Below, piece after piece: positions 1 to 7,300 of a stretch of 14,229 nucleotides of DNA (the first letter of the stretch is position 1; the number at the start of each line of letters is the position of its first letter). The DNA lies in contig UZAE01012093.1 of assembly GCA_900617975.1 (NCBI GenBank), positions 1 to 14,229 on the forward strand, given 5' to 3'. Under the pieces are notes generated by a model. The model ran no database searches. It had not been told where the DNA came from and worked only from the letters and a program-made list of their open reading frames with translations. Origin of the DNA: Rodentolepis nana (taxonomy: Eukaryota; Platyhelminthes; Cestoda; Cyclophyllidea; Hymenolepididae). The position numbers were made by a program, and so were the translations under genes.

Positions 1-120
1 CCCCCCCCCCCCAATCTCGACTTTTTTTCGTTTTGATGTTCCTCTCCTTCTGTGAAGCTTGAAGTCAACTAAAGGGCTAATGATAACTATCATAAAGCCT
101 GCCATTTGATATAAATAAAT
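1..120 (+). repeat. SINE-like repeat copy A, 3' part, cut by window edge
   Basis: This matches the 3' third of the other copies: C-run, TCTCGAC, TTTGATGTTCCTC, TGTGAAGC, GAAGTCAACTAAAGGGC, CTAATGATAACTATCA, GCCTGCCATTTGATATAAA, ending in an ATAAATAAAT tail. The 5' part lies outside the window, so no target-site duplication can be tested. The run of 12 C at positions 1-12 corresponds to the variable C/G run seen in other copies. Confidence 0.85.
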
Positions 121-1152
121 GATATTTCTTTTGAATCAGTCATGTTTGAATTTGGAAAGTGCCTAACTGGTCTCTTTCCCCATCTCTTTACCTCCCTTTT
201 TCACTTTATTTGAGATTTGGCTATGGGGCTTTTGATTATAAAATAATTAGATTTCGTTCGAATAATAATTATCGCATTGATTCACAAGATTACAATGGAG
301 ATGTGTGTGGGATGGGCAGTGTGGGTCGTTTTGACACACCTGCAGTCATGGCTAAGCAAAGGCGCTATTGGTTAGTAGAAGGGGTTGAAAAGTAAAAGAA
401 TAATGTTCCTGTCCGAAATCAGGATCATTTGATTAAACGAAAATGTAGCATTTTGTGTTTAACTTACTGGCTTTTGTTTGCAATCGCTTTATGGGTAACC
501 AATAGGTTTCCATTTTACAACTATGCCCATTCATTTCCATTTAATTAGAGTCGAAATTAACACGCAAATTATAATGTTGTTTACACTATATCTCATTTGT
601 TTAAAGCATTAAATATTATGATGAAAGGGCTTCAATGTAATAACTTCATTTTAACTATTTATTTCATTGCAGAGAAATTAGTGCCCTATATTCATATCAG
701 TACATACTTAGAAAGTACATAAAGATGTTTAAAATTGTAAAATGAACAGGATGTAAACATACGCCTTAATCCATAAGAAATTGCAATAGTTCTATCACTT
801 AAAGAAAATTGAACTGTTTCTGCATTTAAGGAAACTATTCATTTGAACTAGACGAGTTTTGTTATACTTAATCTGATGAATATTTAAATATTCTACGTTT
901 CATGAAATATTAAGAACGTTGAGTGTCAAAATACGATTTAGTTAATAAATGAGACCAACTTGGCATTCCTTCATGATTTTAAGGTCATGCCCTTTAAATA
1001 GAAATTTACGTTTCCCAACTTGAACTCTGAAATTTTATGAAATGATTCATTTACATCTCAAATGCCTAAAAAGGGCTTTCCTAAAGTATTTTTATAGTTA
1101 AAACGAATTAATTATCAATTCTTTATGTTGCCATTCAAAATGGCAGTCTTAA
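121..1152. other. Intergenic, no gene recognised
   Basis: This is an AT-rich stretch between SINE copy A and the DNA transposon. A 78-codon plus-strand frame at 159-395 has no recognisable motif and no splice context that I trust. No RNA gene or repeat was recognised. A short inverted repeat (TGCCATT and AATGGCA, about 1129-1145) sits just left of the transposon. Confidence 0.5.
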
Positions 1153-1447
1153 GGGGTTATTCTGGTCTAAAAAAACCGAAAATATTTTTTTGCATATTTT
1201 CATAGCTTAATTATTCAAAATTATGTTCACGAGAGGATTTTTTAAAATTCAAATTAGTTTTGGAGATATAAATATTTTGCTGAGCAGGCATCCAAATCGG
1301 TTGGGCTGCAACTAATCGAACAAAAGACATAATGAGTTCCCCGACTACCTGAATCTATATTTCTTAGTAAGCCCTTTTGTTCCGTTATATCTATCTATCT
1401 ACATTTTTACATATATTTATGTATATATATTTCACGGTAATTGATTT

Positions 1448-1962
1448 ACGGAACAGGAAAACACCAGTTTTACGAGTGCATCAGCAGCAAAATTGAGGAA
1501 ATCAAATGATGGAGAATTAATTATAGATAATAATTACGGTTACTGTGTTTTGGAGTTTTTCACGGTCTTTTCAGCAATTTCTTTGTTTATTTCGTGTACT
1601 ACATACAACAACGAGATTATATTTTCAAGAAAGGCTCAACGCGGACTCGGGTTCAAAATTGCATTACAATGCAGTTGCAATAGTCTACGCTACATTCCAC
1701 CATGTCCATTCGTTGACAAATCCTTCGGAGTTTATCGTCAGAAGAGTTATTGATTCGATTTTTGGGTTCAGAAACTCAAAATAATAATGAGTCTCTAAAC
1801 TCGCTGATATGGACTTTCTCTCAAAAGCACATCCATTCCGGGTCTCAGATCATTGAAATGGCAATTATTTGTACCAATATTGAAGATACTGACAATTATG
1901 GGAGTGAAGATTGGTTTAGAAGCGCATGCATTTGCTATCAGACGAGACAACACTCGGATTGA
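1448..1962 (+). pseudogene. Mutator-like transposase remnant, frameshifted and internally deleted
   Basis: Three frames carry successive pieces of one protein. Frame of 1448: NTSFTSASAAKLRKS, then VLEFFTVFSAISLFISC and RKAQRGLGFKIALQCSC. This matches the N-terminal order that I remember for this transposase family: an ASAxKL motif, a hydrophobic region, and a GLxFK..CxC segment. Frame of 1545: a PSEFIVRRVIDSIF piece that would follow directly (the family usually has INRR here). Frame of 1750: GSETQNNNESLNSLIW, then K..HSGSQIIEMA, which corresponds to the C-terminal G.TQN.NESLNS.IW....K..F.G....E motif. The catalytic middle, several hundred residues, is absent between roughly 1760 and 1766. 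There is at least one frameshift near 1680 and a stop upstream at 1442-1444. It cannot encode active transposase. The family assignment is from memory of motif order. Confidence 0.65.
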
Positions 1963-2250
1963 CCGCTCCAAGATACGAGCCTAAAGCGCATCAAAGGAGG
2001 CCAGAACTGCTCGAATAGAAAACACAAACGCCGAAAATAGTTTTTTCGAAGTCGAGAAAGGTCCGATATATGCAGCAGAAATGGCAGATTGAATTAATAT
2101 AAGTTAAATATATAATTTTATGACTTAGACTGCAAAATATTTTACTTGAAACTTCAAACGCGTTTTTCTCAAAACTCTTCTTTTGATTTCTCAGATTTTT
2201 GCCCAACCAATTTACTTGAAATTTTAAGAGAGTCTTCTTTAGGGACTTGA

Positions 2251-2402
2251 CTATGTCCGGAACTACGGTCATCTAAAACTTTTAATTTTTACTATTTTTA
2301 AAAAATTGAAGAATGCTCAAAATGTGGTACAAAAATGGTTTTTTAGACAGTCGCCATTTTGTAAAAAAATATGGCTAAACTTTTCCGTAGTTCCGGACAT
2401 AG
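2251..2402. repeat. Perfect 18-bp inverted repeat inside the transposon
   Basis: CTATGTCCGGAACTACGG at 2251-2268 is exactly reverse-complementary to CCGTAGTTCCGGACATAG at 2385-2402, with 116 bp between the arms. Homology stops at both arm borders. It could be a subterminal binding repeat of the host element, the ends of a nested small element, or a foldback. Confidence 0.8.
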
Positions 2403-2663
2403 CGACATTATTTTAGATTGCTGATATTGGATTGCTTGGAGAGCTAAAATCGTGGCTATGGTCATGCACCATATTTTTGGGACGCCCCACTCCATCAACT
2501 GATAAATAACAAAATTTAAAATTTTTTATTTTATAGTTTTTTATATGCTTCTAAGGTGAATAAATAATGTATAAAAAAATTGATAATAAAAATATTGCTT
2601 GCTATTTACAGCACTTCAAAAATGACCTAAAATTCATGCCTCTAGACAAGAATACCCCCTTAA

Positions 2664-3118
2664 GCTCTTTTGGCTTAGACTGCAATCTAAAGTTGCAGAT
2701 TCCATTATTTAGTTGTTTATTTGCTCGTTTCTAAAGGCTTGATTACTAAAAAGGTCTAATTTTAAGTGGAATAGGAATACTTCTACAGCAGTACTAGCAT
2801 TAGTTATGAAATTGGCGATATCGCCTAATTTTAGCTGACACAAGAAAGTTAAAAAGAGGCGTTCTTAATTAAAAACTTATTCATTTCCACGTTAGTTCTA
2901 TTATTATTTGGACGTTTGATACAAGTATGGAATCTGGATAAAATAGTTAGCGTTTGTGCAAAAATAGTCTTGGTGTGTGCTCTGTGAACCAATTAGAATG
3001 CGCCCCTTGAAAATCAATCACGTACTTTTCAGCCAGCATGGGGTAGCAGTGGTCACTACTTGAGTAAAGAAAACGGGTTATTTACGAATTGTTTTATATA
3101 TTGGCAACATTTTCGCAA
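2664..3118. other. Intergenic, nothing recognised
   Basis: This is AT-rich sequence between the DNA transposon and the target-site duplication of SINE copy B. No convincing coding frame, RNA gene or repeat was seen on either strand. Confidence 0.5.
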
Positions 3119-3134
3119 AATAATGTTTGCATTA

Positions 3135-3453
3135 CGGGGTGTGCGATAGACTTACCTCCACGTGATGCAACCTGGGCAACGTATACTCATACGGCAAAAA
3201 AGTCTATTAACAGGCAGTTGACTTCTGACTTCAAACTATCATAACTCCACTGTATGTCATATTGCACAGCTTTCACAGTACTCATCTCACCTTTTCTCTG
3301 CCTTTGTGTCCGTCTGTCTCCTCTACATCTGTGATTCACTCTTCTGTTCCCCCTCCCGAATTGTTATCACTTTGATTTTCCTCCCTCTGCGAAGCTCGAA
3401 GTCAGCTAAATGGCTAATGATAAATATTCAAAACGTCTGCCATTTGAAATAAT
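3135..3453 (+). mobile_element. SINE-like retroposon copy B, full length
   Basis: This is a complete copy of about 319 bp flanked by a perfect 16-bp target-site duplication, AATAATGTTTGCATTA, at 3119-3134 and 3454-3469. Order: 5' GGGGTGTGCGATAGACTT, a stem-loop module (3146-3207), GGCAGTTGACTTCTGACTTC, a pyrimidine-rich middle, GAAGCTCGAAGTCAGCTAAA, CTAATGATAA, CATTTGAAAT, then an AAT simple-repeat tail. The long target duplication and A/T-rich 3' simple repeat are hallmarks of LINE-mobilised elements. I find no convincing tRNA-like box A/box B pair and no coding frame. The family is not one I can name. Confidence 0.85.
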
Positions 3454-3469
3454 AATAATGTTTGCATTA

Positions 3470-4160
3470 TTTAATGCATAACACCTTTGTCGCTTTATTA
3501 TGCATAATTTAACACAAGCCGTCACATATTCCATTCAATATGATAAAATCCCTTCCTTAAGCTTCTCACATATAAATATGTACGTTTTCTAAATTATAAC
3601 AATTGTAATCAATAATTTTTATTAATTTTCATGGAATTTTTGAAATTTATCTATAATTATATTTAAAATACACCATATTATTTAACATATATTCTATCAA
3701 ATGACAGCCTTTATGATATTTATTATTAGCCCCGTATTTACTATCTTTATTAGTTTCTGTTCTACTTTAACCTTCATATACGATGTTCCAATTGGCCCAA
3801 ATGACTATTTCAAGGGCGTCTGATTTAAGCTGATCTGGCGCGTCGTGTTTCTTGTTCGATTCTATAACAATACATCCCTAGATCTCAACTTTGACTAATT
3901 CAGTAAGTTTGACTAAGTTATATAATTCTGTTTGTGCTTAGAAAGCCTGTCTACCTTTAAAACATCAGGTCTGTTGACCAGAGGAATACGGAATAAGTCA
4001 TCTTTCTCTGTAGTAAATTAAGTAAATACACAGAGAAATGGCAGTTTTGTCACCACCACAGACGAAAGGAAAATGGTGGGTAGAGAAATGTGAAGTGTGT
4101 GTAAGGGAGAAAAGGAAAAAGAGGGAGAAGTTTACCTATGAATAAGGCACTCGACTACTT
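3470..4160. other. Intergenic with one SINE scrap
   Basis: This AT-rich stretch separates SINE copy B from the 3' end of troponin I. Apart from the SINE fragment at 3695-3733 and a purine-rich run near 4100-4135, no feature could be supported. Confidence 0.5.
3695..3733 (-). repeat. SINE-like repeat copy H, 3' end only
   Basis: TATCAAATGACAGCCTTTAT followed by GATATTTATTATTAGCCCC matches the minus-strand 3' end of the family (compare TATCAAATGGCAGG...TTATCATTAGCCC at 10856-10892). Only about 40 bp remain, consistent with heavy 5' truncation and decay. Confidence 0.65.
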
Positions 4161-4181
4161 GGAGTTTAGCATGGAGAAAGG

Positions 4182-4187
4182 TTTATT
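4182..4187 (-). terminator. Troponin I poly(A) signal
   Basis: The minus strand reads AATAAA here, 75 nt past the stop codon. A second AATAAA overlaps the stop codon itself (minus strand of 4261-4266), but it is too close to the coding end to be the likely signal. Cleavage would be expected roughly 10-30 nt further on, near 4155-4175. Confidence 0.6.
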
Positions 4188-4261
4188 CGAAAGTTAGTGC
4201 TGGAGAGAGGGAATAAGTTCACATTTATGAGATAAGTGGAGTATTCAAAGAGGAGAGGGGT

Positions 4262-4333
4262 TTATTCCTCAGCTGCCTCCTTCGCTGGTTCACCTTCCGC
4301 TGCAGGTTTCAGTTGGTCCCGGAAATCCACCTT
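4262..4333 (-). CDS. TnI: Troponin I exon 14, terminal coding exon
   Basis: Encodes KVDFRDQLKPAAEGEP and then AKEAAEE followed by TAA. Acceptor CCACATTAG, preceded by a T/C-rich stretch. The exon repeats the FR[ND]QLK motif already present in exon 13 and ends with a short acidic tail, as in other invertebrate troponin I proteins. Confidence 0.85.
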   Translation of the reverse strand, partial: KVDFRDQLKPAAEGEPAKEAAEE

Positions 4334-7300
4334 CTAATGTGGAAAAATGTAGTCTTATTACGAGGCCAACAACATGCACATATTACACAAAATTCCGCCT
4401 TCCTATTGGCTTAATTTAATTGCCAGCTGATTGGTCAGAGTGGTGGATAGGAAAGACGTGATCGATGGTCTTGTTTTCCGTGCCGTGAAGCGTTCGATTT
4501 AAAGGTACAAAATTAACTAAAAAACTATACATCTAAAAATGTACTTACTGGAAGATATAATGACAGGAAAATTGGTGGCCAATTTTATCTAACACTTATA
4601 AACTAGAGTGCCACGAAATGAGTTAAAATGCAGTTTATAGCATGAAAAGATTGAATTTAGTTACTTGTTATTTGAATGAGATTATTGCCTTGTGAAGATC
4701 TTAAAAAACGTGAAACCGTTTCCACACTTTACACTTTGGATGGTTGTGCGAAAAAATTCCCTGTTCGCAGGATCTAGCTTTCAGGCAATCTTCTTACCAT
4801 TCGAATGATTCGTTAAACGAACTTATATCTAATAAACTTATCTGAAGCTGATGACACTACACCATCGATCATTTATTGACATTCGCTCTTGTTAAAAATC
4901 CAAAGTTTATAAAACCATGAAAATGCTTATTTAATCACACTACGAATGTAATGATATGCCACGGGAAAATACTTGGTGCCACATCATACTTATAATGTCA
5001 ATTCGCATTCATTTAAACACACAAACTTACATGGGAGGCCTCATCCTTCTCTTCAAGGGCAAATTTGTTTTGTCCGGTGGATTTTAGTTGATTTCGGAAG
5101 GCGGCCAAACTCTTCTCCTTCTTTTCAATACGAGCGAGTTGGCTCTCAGTCTTGGAAACCTTCTTAAGCACGGGTTTAACGCTAATAAGTGAATGAACAT
5201 TAGCATTGATCCCTTAATTAAAGTAGCAATAGTAGAAAAAAAACTTACAATTTGCCTTTAACATCATTGACCTTCATTGTGAGTTCATTAATCTCGAGGT
5301 CTTGGCGCCGGAGTTTCATCTCCCAGTCAAACTTCTCCCCCTCCAGCTGAGCCATTCGGGTATGCAGTTCGCGGACCTTCTTTTGAAGTGCAGCTTGAAA
5401 AAATAGCAGCATTGAATAAGAATGGTTCCAGTGTTTGAGTTAATCTTTCTTTAAAAGTAAAACCATACCGTCATCAAGTCCGTCCAATTGAAGAGGCTGA
5501 ACTCTCGATTTGAGGTAGTTGTCCTTCTCTTCCTGCCTCTTCTTCATTTCGGCTTTCATTTCATCTGAAGCCTTTTGCATGATCAGTTGCTATAACATGA
5601 AAGAAGAAGTCCATTTAAATTTGATTCACGACTATATATCGATTTTCCCCAAAACCAATTATCGGCATACTTTGAGTAGTCGTTTCTTTTCAGGTGAAAG
5701 ACCACCCAAACCCTTGCGCTTCTGACCAGGTTTGCGCTGTTTCTTGGCAGCCTCTTCAGCCTCACGCTTAGCCTTCTCCTGCAGACATCAAAGTGAAAGG
5801 TTAGATTCATTAAAATTGATATCAGGTCTTGGAAATCATGCGATAAATAGCCTTAAGTCAAAGCTGACTTCATGATTATGAATGTGCTCTGTGAAGAAGC
5901 AAAGCCGTTTTGAATGATTGTCCACAGCCAAGGTTGGATTTTTCGTGCAGTGTGCAGCGCAAATTATTTGTTTTAATGATTAAAGTAACTACCTCTTGTT
6001 TTCTTTGACGTTCGGCTGCAGCCTAAGTTATTCACAGATACAAGAAAAAAGGAAAGTAAAAATCCCATCCACTTTCTCAATTGACATGCCCATGCAGAAA
6101 GGTTGCAATGGCTAATGCATATTTGTTGAACCCAAAAGCCTGCATGCATGGTTTATCCTAATTCCAGCTAACAAATTGGCTTCATTGTTTCACCCGGAAT
6201 AAAGAGCAGTCGAACAACTCAATCCTTCGCGACGGCAGTGATATTAAAACAGAGGGGAACAACATTGGTGTATGGATTCACAATTGAAATCTCATAGTGC
6301 TGTGTGTTTCGAAAACAGGAAGTGTGAAAAATTGTGCACAGTACGACAATTAGGAAGCGTGTGTGCGGAATTGAACATTCACCGCAAAACTGTAAAAGGA
6401 GAGAATTTGCTCATGCACGCATGCACCAACCTCTTCTCTTCTTGCCTCTTCTTCCCGCTTTTTGCGTTCCTCCTGAAATCAATTTTGTCAATGTCGTTAA
6501 ATTGGCATTGAATGTAGGCTCTCTCCTTAGCTTTATCACTTCTCAACTCACCTGTTCCCTGCTGTTTTGGACTTCATCCTAAAATAGTTACAGATGAGTA
6601 AGTAAGCTCCTTAAAACAGGCCTTTTTTGGTCAACGTGGAAACTCCGTTAATAGCTCATACGATCGTCCACAACAAAACAAACAACAAAGAAATGCGGAA
6701 CTGTCAACTCAAGCCAACAGATGCTAACTTCATTATTACCGGGATTTTCTCGTTTACTTCCTCAGCAATCTTGGCACTATCTACCACATTAATTTTCACT
6801 TCTTCCAGCGCTTCCTCCGCCTTATCCTCTTCTTCCTCAGTCTAGAATGAGACAAGTTTTACTCGGCAAGGTGTCACACACCAAGATTCCATTCACGACA
6901 CGCACAAAAGGAAGGCAAATTGATAAGTAGATCACCCAATACTCGAACTCACAACAACCAAAGTAGAAACAAAATTCGAAGATGCTTATTCATTAGCAGA
7001 AATAGATAGAATAGAACTGCCACATATTAATTAATTTAAGTGAGTGGAGAAACAAAGAGTCGGTATGAATCACCTATTCAAATTAAATTCCTCCTTGTCT
7101 TACCTGAGAACTTTATGAAGGAATCCTTCACAAATATATACCCATCAAAGGGGGAAACTACTGTGATTAATGCGAAATGGAAACATTCTTTTCTTACATT
7201 GCCTTTTCTGAAAGTGTATCACTTTATTTAACTTTAGCAAATGGCAACTAGACTATATCTCAAAAACAAATTGCATGCAGACAGCTTTAGAAAGCGAATT

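Larger units (their letters stand above)
1153..2659 (+). mobile_element. Mutator-like DNA transposon, internally deleted, about 1.5 kb
   Basis: The ends form terminal inverted repeats. The left end (1153-1169) reads GGGGTTATTCTGGTCTA. The right end (2643-2659), read on the minus strand, is GGGGGTATTCTTGTCTA, a 15/17 match. TTAA lies immediately outside both ends (1149-1152 and 2660-2663). Because TTAA is palindromic, the sequence alone cannot say whether it is a target duplication or part of the inverted repeat. The interior carries plus-strand remnants of a Mutator-like transposase (see 1448-1962), followed by about 650 bp of noncoding DNA with a second, perfect inverted repeat. A TTAA target would suit piggyBac-type integration, while the protein remnant suits a Mutator-type family. 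I trust the protein more for classification. The element looks non-autonomous. Confidence 0.75.

Noticed and set aside
159..395. 78-codon plus-strand frame near the left edge
   Set aside because: No domain, no credible start context and no supporting splice sites. It is compatible with chance.
1991..2272. 93-codon minus-strand frame in the transposon
   Set aside because: No motif is present, and it overlaps the noncoding right half and the internal inverted-repeat arm.
3135..3453. tRNA-derived SINE with pol III boxes
   Set aside because: ATTCGACCCC in some copies is one base off a box B core, but no box A stands at a suitable distance and the 5' end does not fold like a tRNA.
3135..3453. 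Hammerhead ribozyme in the SINE
   Set aside because: CTAATGATAA resembles the CTGATGA core, but the essential G is replaced in every copy and no GAAA partner with stems was found.
6272..6845. Plus-strand open frames over troponin I exons 6-8
   Set aside because: They are antisense shadows of exons whose minus-strand frames join in phase into a known protein.
7085..7180. Extra troponin I cassette exon ending at the strong donor CAG-GTAAGA near 7102
   Set aside because: The only good acceptor upstream gives an exon starting with TAG in the required phase, and shorter options have poor acceptors. It is probably a decoy donor.
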